A stretch of DNA of 27,767 nt from PALSA-505 sp036495485. GTDB lineage: Bacteria; Actinomycetota; Actinomycetes; Streptosporangiales; Streptosporangiaceae. Under the pieces are notes generated by a model. That model saw only the letters and a list, made by a program, of their open reading frames with translations. It did no database searches and was not told the DNA's origin. The stretch is from positions 1-27,767 of the forward strand of contig DASXMU010000168.1 of assembly GCA_036495485.1 (NCBI GenBank). Direction: 5' to 3'. Both the position numbers and the translations under genes were made by a program. Below are positions 16,469-23,433 of this stretch, piece after piece (position 1 is the first letter of the stretch; each line of letters starts with the position of its first letter).

Positions 16469-16732
16469 ATGTGCCCGCATACGCCAGCTTGTCCGGATGC
16501 TTCCGAGCCGGATCGTGAGGCGGCACGTACCATAATTTGCTATCCAGAGCAGGGATGGAGCCTGCTCTGTAACGGCATTGTCATCTTCGAAGACACCGGA
16601 GAGCTGCTTCCCTGCGGCGACGCGATAGGACCGCACCGCCCCACGGATCTGCCTCTCCAGACACACACGGTCGTGGCCCACAGTGGCCAAGCCGCGAAGT
16701 CGAACTCGCCAGCAGCCTCACCAGCCGCTTAG
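16469..16732 (+). CDS. DUF5999 family protein
   Basis: A small 87-aa protein. ATG 16469 follows AGGAGG with good spacing. The pattern MCPHTPACPDASEPDREAAR, then HPEQGWSLLCNGVLLFEDTGELLP-like sequence (here YPEQGWSLLCNGIVIFEDTGELLPCG) and GPHRP, is the DUF5999 family of actinomycetes as I recall it. The family has no known biochemical function. Cys2, Cys8 and nearby His could bind a metal, but this is inference. Members are usually under 75 aa; this one has a longer Ala/Ser/Pro-rich C-terminal tail. It has its own promoter region with a palindrome and its own terminator, so it is a single-gene unit. Confidence 0.8.
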   Translation: MCPHTPACPDASEPDREAARTIICYPEQGWSLLCNGIVIFEDTGELLPCGDAIGPHRPTDLPLQTHTVVAHSGQAAKSNSPAASPAA

Positions 16733-16749
16733 CCCGTTCACTCCTCAGC

Positions 16750-16804
16750 AGCGCCTGACCCCGCCGGTGCCTTAGACACCCCGCCGGACAGGCGCTTTTC
16801 TGTT
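16750..16804 (+). terminator. Rho-independent-type terminator after the DUF5999 gene
   Basis: Outer arms AGCGCCTG (16750-16757) and CAGGCGCT (16789-16796) pair perfectly, with a GGTG/CACC inner helix and an internal loop made of two direct copies of ACCCCGCCGG. TTTTCTGTT follows at once on the plus strand. The stop codon of the convergent hydrolase (16772-16774) lies in the hairpin loop, so the element also covers the end of that gene. Confidence 0.7.
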
Positions 16805-17485
16805 ACCGAATGACCTGGTATGTACCGAATTTGCGGGCACCTCCAGTCCCAGCACCCGGGGAAGCCAGCGCGCCACCGCGTCACCGACCGCCGCGGGCCG
16901 CCGGGAGAGGGCATGCGTCTCCCCCGCCAGCACGACCACCCGCACCCCGGTCCTGCGCCCCGGCACGCCGAAGGGGTCGCGGTCACCGTTCACCACCAGC
17001 ACCTTGCTTCCTTTGCCGGGACCACGCCCGATGGCACGGCCGGGCATCCGCAGTTCGGCGGCGCGGGAGCGGTCCGGCTGTCCCGGCGGATGCAGCGGGA
17101 AGGCGAGTGCGATCACCGCCGCCGCATCTACCGCCCCGGCCGTCCGGCAGGCGACCCGTGCCCCGTTGCTCCGGCCACCCTGAACGAGCGGGCAGCCCAG
17201 CCCGATCTTCTCCCGGAGCGCGGCGATGATCTCCACCCAGGCCTCGTCCTGTTTGATCGCCGAGCCGGGCGCGCGCGCACCCCTGACCCGGTAGGGCTGG
17301 GTAATCCGGGCTACTGCACCGCCGAGCCTGATGGCTACATCGCGCACCGCCATCAGGTCGGGTGCGCCGGTATCGCCGCCGGAGCCATGCGTGAGCGCGA
17401 GCAGAAACGCCGGCTGCCCGCTCCCCAGGTCATCGCCGTACTCGACGGTCACCTGAGCCGGCCCGTGCGTGGTCCCGATCTCCAC
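16772..17485 (-). CDS. Alpha/beta hydrolase family protein (Abhydrolase_11/TEX30-like)
   Basis: A 237-aa serine-hydrolase-fold protein starting at GTG 17485. The N-terminal strand/oxyanion segment is LLALTHGSGGDTGAPDL. The nucleophile elbow is GGRSNGARVA with Ser106. The acid is in VVNGDRDPFG (Asp168 or Asp170) and the His is in LAGETHAL (His191), so the triad is complete. The compact size, the HGSGG start and the elbow with GRSxG point to the small KANL3/TEX30-like bacterial group whose substrates are unknown. The C-terminal 25 residues (basic, ending APVRRGV) run into the DUF5999 terminator and may be a non-conserved extension. It is divergent from the secreted-protein gene. Confidence 0.78.
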   Translation of the reverse strand: MEIGTTHGPAQVTVEYGDDLGSGQPAFLLALTHGSGGDTGAPDLMAVRDVAIRLGGAVARITQPYRVRGARAPGSAIKQDEAWVEIIAALREKIGLGCPLVQGGRSNGARVACRTAGAVDAAAVIALAFPLHPPGQPDRSRAAELRMPGRAIGRGPGKGSKVLVVNGDRDPFGVPGRRTGVRVVVLAGETHALSRRPAAVGDAVARWLPRVLGLEVPANSVHTRSFGNRKAPVRRGV

Positions 17486-17513
17486 CCGGCCGAGGCTACC
17501 CGCACTACGCAGG

Positions 17514-17543
17514 TTGACCGGTTGTGGACAGAGGAGTTACGTT
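17514..17543 (+). promoter_or_regulatory. Sigma-70-type promoter of the secreted-protein gene
   Basis: TTGACC at 17514-17519 and TACGTT at 17538-17543 are separated by 18 bases, a close match to the actinobacterial housekeeping consensus (TTGACN, TANNNT). Transcription would start near 17550, leaving a leader of about 75 bases before the ATG at 17626. That gene has a strong GAAGGAGG, as expected for a leadered message. Confidence 0.6.
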
Positions 17544-17625
17544 CGGCGACAGGAGCGGCGCACCACGGGTGGGCCTGGGTGGCCGCTCCGCAGGGTCCCA
17601 CGACGGGGACGAAGGAGGCTCTCCC

Positions 17626-19287
17626 ATGGCCCGCAGCGCAAGCTCGCGCCGCCCACGCCCCCGGTCACTGTTCGCGATCAGCCTGGCGGCGGCGACGCTG
17701 GCCGCGGCGCAGCTTCTGGCCACGCCGGCCACGGGTCTGGCCACGGCGCGCGCCCATCCGGCGGCCGCGCGGGCCGGGGCCTCCGGCGAGCTGGACTGCA
17801 ACGGCCACAGCCCGATCCAGCGCCCCATCAAACCGGGCGGCACCATCTGTGCCGAGGTGCACGGCGGCGGCAAGGACGGGCACCTGGCGGACAACGGCTT
17901 CTACATCGGCCACGACGAGCCCACCTTGCAGTTCTACTCGACGCAACCGGGCTCCTCCACCAAGGCCACCTGGGTGCAGACACTGCCCAGGGATCCGGCC
18001 AAGCCGCCGACGGAGAACGGGCCGCTCAAGGACGTCACGCACTTCTTCGAGCTGATGCCGGCGCTGTGGTTCTCCATGGACCTGTGCGACCCGCAGTCGT
18101 ACCCGCTGCTGCCGTGCAAGCCGGACAGCGACACGAACTCACCGCACGGGAAATACCCGGGTGGCGGCAGCGCCTTCCTGGAGCTGCAGTTCTACCCGCC
18201 CGGCTTCCCGCCGTTCACCGACGGCCTGAGCTGCGACGGCACGCACTGGTGCGCAGCGCTGACGATCGACTCGCTGGAGTGCACGGCCAACTTCACCACC
18301 TGCAACAACCGCTGCATCGAGCCGGTGAACTCCGCCTTCATCCAGACCAACGGCGTGCCCACCGGGCCGCCGGGCCCGCAGCGAGCCGATCTCAACACCT
18401 TCACGCCAAACCAGTCCACCCTGCTGATGAACCCAGGCGACAAGCTGCAGATCCGGATCTTCGACAGCAAGACGGCAGGCGCGCTGGAGACCCAGATCCG
18501 GGATCTCACGTCCGGGCGCAGCGGCTTCATGCAGGCATCGGCCAAGAACGGGTTCATGAATACCTCGATCGCCAACTGCAGCGGCTCACCGTGGAGCTTC
18601 CGGCCGCTGTACTCGACCGCCTCGCGGGTCAACCAGGGCGGCTGGGCCCTGGCGAACATCAACGTTGCCTACGAGATCGGGCACTTCATCCCGTGCAGCG
18701 GGCTGCGCCAGTTCGCGCCGGTGCACGTGGGAAGCTTCAGCGACCCGGCCTGGGACCTGTGCCGTGGCGCCTACCAGAACGCCGGGCCGACAACGGGCGA
18801 AGTGAACAACGGCATCTGCTTCAAGGCCGGGGACACCCACGGCGAACTCAACTCCGCGCCGGACCTGGCCACCGGCTGCACCGGTGGTGACCTCGACTAC
18901 CACGGGACCTCGTACTGGCGCGACTGGCCGGACTCGGTCACGCCGGGCACGTTCCCCTCGGAGCTGACCATGCAGCAGCCCACGACGGTCAACGGCGCAC
19001 ACTACCCCCAGATGCAGTTCCTGACCGACAACCCCGCGACCAACTTCCGCTGCAACGCCCAGAAACTAGCCAACTGCGTGGTGCCACCGCTGCAGGCACC
19101 CGGTCACTTCTACCCCTACTGGACGCAGGCCACGGTGCACGGTGCCTGCGTCTGGGAGTTCGGCCAGATGCCGAACGGCAACACCTTCGGCGGTGACAAG
19201 CAGTACGGCAAGCCCACGGTGCTGTCGCATATCATCAACCTCGGGATCATGGACGAGAGCAAGGTCATGCCCAACCCGGACTGCTGA
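17626..19287 (+). CDS. Large Cys-rich secreted protein of unknown function
   Basis: A 553-aa protein starting at ATG 17626 with GAAGGAGG seven bases upstream. A basic N-terminus (SSRRPRPRS) and a long hydrophobic stretch (LFAISLAAATLAAAQLLATPA) make a Sec-type signal peptide; cleavage is likely around ATGLATARA or AHPAAA. The RRPR pair does not fit a Tat motif well. I count 18 Cys in the mature part, including the last residue, consistent with many disulfides. It is rich in Gly, Pro, Asn and aromatic residues, with segments such as NGFYIGHDEPTLQFYST, DGTHWCAALTIDSLECTANF and DYHGTSYWRDWPDSVTPGTF. There is no anchor, lipobox or known catalytic signature. A carbohydrate-binding or hydrolytic extracellular role is possible but not shown. 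Confidence 0.82.
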   Translation: MARSASSRRPRPRSLFAISLAAATLAAAQLLATPATGLATARAHPAAARAGASGELDCNGHSPIQRPIKPGGTICAEVHGGGKDGHLADNGFYIGHDEPTLQFYSTQPGSSTKATWVQTLPRDPAKPPTENGPLKDVTHFFELMPALWFSMDLCDPQSYPLLPCKPDSDTNSPHGKYPGGGSAFLELQFYPPGFPPFTDGLSCDGTHWCAALTIDSLECTANFTTCNNRCIEPVNSAFIQTNGVPTGPPGPQRADLNTFTPNQSTLLMNPGDKLQIRIFDSKTAGALETQIRDLTSGRSGFMQASAKNGFMNTSIANCSGSPWSFRPLYSTASRVNQGGWALANINVAYEIGHFIPCSGLRQFAPVHVGSFSDPAWDLCRGAYQNAGPTTGEVNNGICFKAGDTHGELNSAPDLATGCTGGDLDYHGTSYWRDWPDSVTPGTFPSELTMQQPTTVNGAHYPQMQFLTDNPATNFRCNAQKLANCVVPPLQAPGHFYPYWTQATVHGACVWEFGQMPNGNTFGGDKQYGKPTVLSHIINLGIMDESKVMPNPDC

Positions 19288-19322
19288 CATCGGCAGCGCG
19301 ATCGCGATCGGCAGCGGCGGGC

Positions 19323-19328
19323 TAAGGT
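19323..19328 (+). promoter_or_regulatory. Candidate -10 element of the leaderless DUF1801 gene
   Basis: TAAGGT (TANNNT) is followed by 8 bases before ATG 19337, so the transcript would begin at or next to the start codon. No Shine-Dalgarno separates them. Just upstream, 19299-19310 is the palindrome CGATCGCGATCG, flanked on both sides by CGGCAGCG. Confidence 0.45.
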
Positions 19329-19336
19329 AGATCACC

Positions 19337-19732
19337 ATGAGCTACGCGGCTGACCCGCGCGTCGATGCCTACATCGATGCTCTGCCCGAGTGGCAGCAGG
19401 CCATCTGCCGCGAGGTCCGGGACCTGGTCCACGCGGCCGACCCGGAGGTCGCTGAGACTATCAAGCGAACCGTCCAGCCCTACTTCGTCCTGCAGGGCAA
19501 CATCTGCGCCCTGCTGGCGGCCAAGGACCACGTCAACGTATTCCTCTACGACGGCGCCATCGTCCCCGACCCCGAGGGCATCATCACCGCGGGGCACAAC
19601 AACAAGACCGCCCGCACCGTCTCGTTCCGCGAGGGCGAGCCCATCAACGCACCGGCACTCACGGCCATGTTCCAGCAGATCATCGCCAACAACCGGGTCG
19701 GCGGCTGGCGCAAGCTCAAGCGCAATCGCTGA
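19337..19732 (+). CDS. DUF1801 domain-containing protein
   Basis: A 131-aa protein of the YdhG-like DUF1801 family. Features are the N-terminal VDAYIDALPEWQQAICREVRDLVHAADPEV, then ETIKRTVQPYFVLQGNICALLAAKDHVNVFLYDG, and a C-terminal helix ending WRKLKRNR. The family folds as a small alpha/beta domain of unknown function, often linked with iron or frataxin-like folds. No catalytic residues can be assigned. ATG 19337 gives full family length and is preceded at 8 bases by TAAGGT, so it may be leaderless. This is the last gene before the mobile-element region. Confidence 0.8.
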   Translation: MSYAADPRVDAYIDALPEWQQAICREVRDLVHAADPEVAETIKRTVQPYFVLQGNICALLAAKDHVNVFLYDGAIVPDPEGIITAGHNNKTARTVSFREGEPINAPALTAMFQQIIANNRVGGWRKLKRNR

Positions 19733-20226
19733 GCTCAGTGGCCATGGACGCTCACCCGCTCACGACGCGAAGCCATGCGTCCGCGGTGGCAACGCCCTGA
19801 CGCCACGCAAATCCCAGATGTGGAGTAACCCCAGCCTGATTGTCTGTTGTGCGTTCACTCCTCATGAAGACGCGACGACACCTATCTCTTGAACAGGGCC
19901 GGGACCGAAATTCTCATGTCTTTCACGACAGCTCCGTGAAGATCGTGGCTTCTGGATCTGGTCCGTGACAGGCAACGTCGGTCATCGTCACCGACGATTA
20001 GCACACCACCAGAACTGAGCCCACACGCTGGTACAGATCGATGCTTCTATGGTTGTCAAGGCTTTCTTTGGCAGGATTTTCGGCGGGTTGATGGCTGCTG
20101 CTGAAGGCGGACACGACAGGGATGGGCCGCTCCTTTTGGAGGCAGGCTTTTATCAGGTCACGAAAGTCAGCAGCTGTGAGAATTGGGCCCGAGGCGGCCG
20201 AGGATCGTTCGAAGGCCAGCACGTCT
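19733..20226. other. Intergenic region between chromosome core and mobile-element zone
   Basis: No recognisable gene was found in about 490 bases. A minus-strand open frame at 19998-20222 (74 codons, containing SAASGPILTAADFRDLIKAC) has no family signature and could be the remains of a gene. Composition is visibly less GC-rich than region 1, which fits foreign or decaying DNA. Confidence 0.4.
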
Positions 20227-20253
20227 GCGGCAGCCGATTCGCGGGTCAGGCCG
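20227..20253 (+). repeat. Direct repeat flanking the IS110 element, left copy
   Basis: Twenty-seven bases with the core GCGGGTCAGGCCG match 21471-21497 at 25 positions. The differences are at repeat positions 4 and 14. It sits 19 bases beyond the transposase stop codon and marks the likely 3' boundary of the element. Confidence 0.65.
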
Positions 20254-20271
20254 CCCCGGGGGGCTTGAAGG

Positions 20272-21310
20272 TCAGGCGCCGGGTCGCAGGCAGGGGTAGA
20301 CCTCGCGGGCGACGTAGCGCTTCAGGCAGCGGATGATCTCTTTCTTCGGCAGGCCTTCGGCGGTGCGCCGCTGGACGTAGGCGCGGGTTTCGGGATGGGC
20401 ACTCATCCGGGTGATCACGATCCGCCACAGGGCGTGGCTGGCCTCCCGGTTCCCGCCACGGTTGAGCCGGTACCGGCGGGTCTTGCCCGAAGAGGCGGGG
20501 ATCGGGGCAACGGCGCACATGTGCGCCCAGGCAGCCTCGCTGCGCAGCCGCCCCGGCTGGCCGCCCGCGGCGATGAGCAGCATGGCAGCCGTGTCTGGGC
20601 CGACGCCGCAGAGGCTGAGCAGGCCCAGCGCGCGGGCGGTCACGAGCGGGACGATCAGGTCATCTAGCCGTTCGATCTGGGCGTCGAGGAACTCCACGCG
20701 CCGACCCAGCTCGCGCAGCGCGATGCGCAGCGAGCAGTCAGCGGCATCGCCAGGGCGGGGCCGCAGCGCCGCGACCGCCCCGGCCAGGGCGACCGCACGG
20801 AGCCCGTGAACCGGGCCCGCAGTTCGTCAGGGCCAGTCAGGATCAGCGCCCTGGCCTGGTTGACCGCCTGGGTCCGCTCGTGGCGGGCACTGCGCTTGGG
20901 GCCATCAGCGCCCGGATCGCCTCCACCGCCCCGTCACGGCCCTTCGGGACGCCCACTGCCCGGCCAGACAGCGCGGCGCGGGCGGCGCTGACCGCGCCCA
21001 GCGGGTCGGACTTCCCGTTGCGGTGCCGGTCCTGCCGGCCGGTCCGGTCCACCTCCACCACCCGGACGCCACGCTTCGCCAGGTACCGGGCCAGGCCAGC
21101 GCCGCAGCTGCCGGTGCCCTCCACGCCGGCCAGGGCGACGTCCCCGAACTTCCCCAGCCAGTCCAGCAGGCCGGCGTAGCCTGCCACCGTCGCGGGAAAC
21201 TCCCGCGTCCCCAGCAGCCCGCCGACGGGATCGAGCGCCGCGGCGACGTGCACTTCAGAGTGAGTGTCCACCCCGCCGGTGATCACGGTTCTTTCTTCTA
21301 CGATGGTCAT
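20272..21310 (-). pseudogene. IS110-family transposase, broken by two frameshifts
   Basis: The start ATG at 21310 gives MTIVEERTVITGGVDTHSEV with the first catalytic Asp (GVDTH), then LAGVEGTGSCGAGLARYL and VVEVDRTGRQDRHRNGKSDP, the DEDD domain. The frame shifts by -1 at the G run 20898-20901. The second segment continues KRSARHERTQAVNQARALIL and TGPDELRARF in a new frame, then shifts again by -1 near 20803-20805. The last segment reads LRAVALAGAVAALRPRPGDA and on to GVGPDTAAMLLIAAGGQP, SEAAWAHMCAVAPIPASSGK and KKEIIRCLKRYVAREVYPCL, the Transposase_20 domain with its Ser. With both bases restored the protein would be a normal-length IS110 transposase of about 345 aa. Both lesions are single-base losses in short G/C runs. 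Confidence 0.85.
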
Positions 21311-21370
21311 TGCCGTCCCTTTCCCGGTTAAGGGATGGCACGCACCTGCTGGCCGCCCGGACCTGTGAAC

Positions 21371-21506
21371 CCCGGCCTCTTGCCCAGGCCGGGCAGATCA
21401 GCCGACTGCGCCGGTGGGTGCCCGAACCTGGGACCCGGCCGACGGATCGTCAGCAAGACAGCCAGGAGCGGCGTCAGCCGATTAGCGGGTCAGGCCGGGT
21501 CCCAGG
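21371..21506 (-). ncRNA. Structured non-coding segment of IS110, candidate bridge RNA
   Basis: Upstream of the transposase start there is no open frame but clear structure. A hairpin CCCGGCCT/AGGCCGGG with a 7-base loop lies at 21371-21393. A 14-bp perfect inverted repeat pairs CCTGGGACCCGGCC at 21427-21440 with its complement at 21493-21506 across a 52-base internal region. IS110 elements are known to encode a bridge RNA in this position. Assignment here rests on location and pairing only, and the strand is assumed from the transposase. Confidence 0.3.
21471..21497 (+). repeat. Direct repeat flanking the IS110 element, right copy
   Basis: Partner of 20227-20253 (25 of 27 identical, start-to-start distance 1244 bases). 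Its last five bases overlap the right arm of the 14-bp inverted repeat 21427-21440/21493-21506. Confidence 0.65.
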
Positions 21507-21679
21507 CCCGACACTACGCCCAAATCCCCCCCAGAACCACAGAAGCCGGGCTGCTTCGGACACACAACCCATCCTCCCTGCCGAATCTGCGCTGACGATT
21601 CCGGCTCAAGTAAAGATGTGACTGTGCGCAGATTAGGTAGTTATGCGCCGCCGGGTCCGCCGTTCGGGAGGGCGTTTTA

Positions 21680-22268
21680 AGGCGTCCGCTTTCCAACAGC
21701 GATCCGAACGCTTCAATCACGATTTTCCTGGCTGCTTCCCACGTTCTCGGGTACCAGTCGTGGTTGATGTCGATTGCGTTTGGCACTGCGCCTGTGCCTG
21801 CAGCAACGTTCCATCCCCGTGGCGGGTGAACCGTGAGCTTTTCGTTACCAGCGGTGGCTTTGCGCGTGGTGACGATGGTGCCGTGCCTCACGAGCTGGCG
21901 GCGACGCCAGAATCCCAGTAGAGGTCCAACACGCCCTCGGCGGTTCCCTGGCCCGCCTCGTCTGGTGCTCGGAGCTGGAGCCATACGCGTCCGGCCCAAA
22001 AATCAGGAAAGCGGATAGCATATACGCCGTTTTGGCCAACCTTAGTTTTGGTAGTTATGGAGTTGAGGGTGTGTTCGATTCCGAGGTAACCGTCCAGTTG
22101 GTATACGTAGTCGAGCCGTGCGATGATCCATGCGCTATCTGGAAGAGTTCCACGGCGCTCAAGGTTTTCGATCTGGTTGCTGGTGATCTGGTCACCAACC
22201 CCGGCTAGTTCCGCTGCGTTAGCAGCTTGGGCTGCGGCTTCTGCGGACATGCCCCTTCCGACCCGGAC
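21680..22268 (-). pseudogene. XRE-family helix-turn-helix regulator, 5'-truncated and frameshifted
   Basis: From about residue 204 of the chimeric frame the sequence is RVGRGMSAEAAAQAANAAEL, then QITSNQIENLERRGTLPDSA, the recognition-helix part of an XRE domain. IIARLDYVYQLDGYLGIEHT follows, then RFPDFWAGRVWLQLRAPDEA. At the G run complementary to 21914-21916 one base is missing. Restoring it turns YWDSGVAASS-stop into YWGFWRRRQLVRHGTIVTTR, continuing to LTVHPPRGWNVAAGTGAVPN and AIDINHDWYPRTWEAARKIV. This is the order seen in a group of actinobacterial XRE regulators as I recall them. The 5' end is lost at the junction with the IS4 fragment, so the gene is dead. Confidence 0.6.
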
Positions 22269-22823
22269 GTGCCCGACGATCCGCAGCAGCGGGCGGCACG
22301 CCTCGGAAGAGGAGCCGAATTCGCAGGCCAGCACGTCATTCCGGTCCAGTTCCAGCGTCGTGCCGTCGATCGCGGTGACCTCCAGGCCGTGCCACAGGGC
22401 ACTCAGCCCGAGTTCCGCGTCGCCCGCTTCCGCGCCGGTCTCGAACAGGCGCCGCACGGCGTGCTCCCCGAGCCGCTCCCTGGCCTGGGACAGCGCGCTG
22501 GCCGTCGGGACCGGCCAGGGCCAGAACCGCAGGCCCGGGATGGCGAAGACCCTGGCCAGCACCCGGTCATAGCCCTCGCCGGGGAACAGGCAGCCGGCCA
22601 GCACGCACACCAGGGTCATCTTCGGGTTCAGAGCCGGGTCGTACCGGCCCGAACCGGGCGCCTCCGCCAGCGCCCGGCCGATCGCGTCCGGGCCGGGCAG
22701 TTCCGCCAGCAGCCCGTCCCGGTCCAGCTCACCGAGCCAGTCCGTCCAGAACGCGGGACCAGCCGCGATCCGGGCGGCGAGCTCGCCCGGCACCGGGCCG
22801 GCAGACAGCACGGCAGAAGGCAT
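22269..22823 (-). pseudogene. IS4-family transposase, N-terminal fragment fused to a regulator remnant
   Basis: The ATG at 22823 (or TTG 22877) starts an IS4-type N-terminal domain: LDRDGLLAELPGPDAIGRAL, NPKMTLVCVLAGCLFPGEGY, LRFWPWPVPTASALSQARER. It then enters the DDE domain with VTAIDGTTLELDRNDVLACE (first catalytic Asp) and SSSEACRPLLRIVGHV. The homology stops there, at about 22270, and the frame continues without break into an XRE regulator. The second Asp, the Glu and the whole C-terminal half are missing, so it cannot transpose. The in-frame join most likely arose by deletion between the two genes. Confidence 0.75.
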
Positions 22824-22977
22824 GGCAGAATCGGCAGTCAACAAGGCTCCAGGTGATGGCACGGATGGTCTTGACAACCCCGTTCCTCCCTGGAGCCTCG
22901 TGCCGTTTCAGGCGCTCCCCGGAACCATCACGCTCCCGCTATCAACCTGCGGCCATCTCGTTACCACCAGTCAAAAT

Positions 22978-23406
22978 TCAGACACTCGGGGCCATAAGTC
23001 CAAATACTTTAGGGCAGTGCCATCGACCCGGTGGGTAACCAGCTCGGAATACCGTTCCGCCGAATGCCTTTGGAACCTGGCAGTGGAGAGACGCCTTGAT
23101 CCGATGCGCCGTAAGCGGCCATGAGCATGCACACGTCGACGCCTTCTGCGGTGGGCAGTACCTATTGACGTGGGTGTGGCTGGATGATCGGCTGGCCGAC
23201 GCGGATTCGACCATGTCGTTCGGTACCCAGACGTCGCGGCCAGTAGCATTCCGGACCCACGTCCGCCCGGTGAGGTCATCGATAACCAGCCATGTGAGTA
23301 GCTCGCGGGTCGTTGTGGCTAACTCACTGGTGTCGTAGGACGCGGGCATCACGGCAGGCACAGGGCTGGCATCGATGTGCCGTGCAGGCACCTCCCGATC
23401 CGTCAT
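22978..23406 (-). CDS. Hypothetical protein or remnant, 142 aa
   Basis: Not recognised. The frame (ATG at 23406; TTG 23433 also possible) reads MTDREVPARHIDASPVPAVM, then ELLTWLVIDDLTGRTWVRNA and GRDVWVPNDMVESASASRSS. The C-terminal third is unusually rich in Cys, Pro and Lys (CPPQKASTCACSWPLTAHRI). In another frame the same DNA gives a natural-looking ending, YSELVTHRVDGTALKYLDLW, like the wing of a winged-helix protein. The gene may thus be a frameshifted relic whose first half is in one frame and last third in another. It lies directly upstream of the IS4/XRE chimera on the same strand. Confidence 0.28.
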   Translation of the reverse strand: MTDREVPARHIDASPVPAVMPASYDTSELATTTRELLTWLVIDDLTGRTWVRNATGRDVWVPNDMVESASASRSSSHTHVNRYCPPQKASTCACSWPLTAHRIKASLHCQVPKAFGGTVFRAGYPPGRWHCPKVFGLMAPSV

Positions 23407-23433
23407 CAGTGGTAACGAAGACAAGGTGGCCAA

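Larger units (their letters stand above)
20227..21497 (-). mobile_element. IS110-family insertion sequence, inactive
   Basis: The element is defined by the IS110-type transposase pseudogene and the 25/27 direct repeat at both ends. IS110 elements lack classical terminal inverted repeats and usually carry a non-coding segment at the transposase 5' side. Here about 160-190 bases with strong secondary structure lie between the start codon (21310) and the right repeat. Exact ends cannot be fixed, because the repeat hides the crossover point. Confidence 0.6.

Noticed and set aside
17469..18890. 473-codon alternative frame over the secreted protein
   Set aside because: No signal peptide or motif. 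The overlapping frame from 17626 has a ribosome site, a signal sequence and a regular Cys pattern.
20049..20336. 95-codon plus-strand frame at the left edge of the IS110 element
   Set aside because: It crosses the element border and the antisense end of the transposase; Arg/Gly-rich tail and no family features.
20227..21497. Reading the 27-nt direct repeat as bridge-RNA guide sequence
   Set aside because: Known IS110 guides are short, split segments of about 7 nt. A contiguous 27-nt identity is better explained as a flanking repeat.
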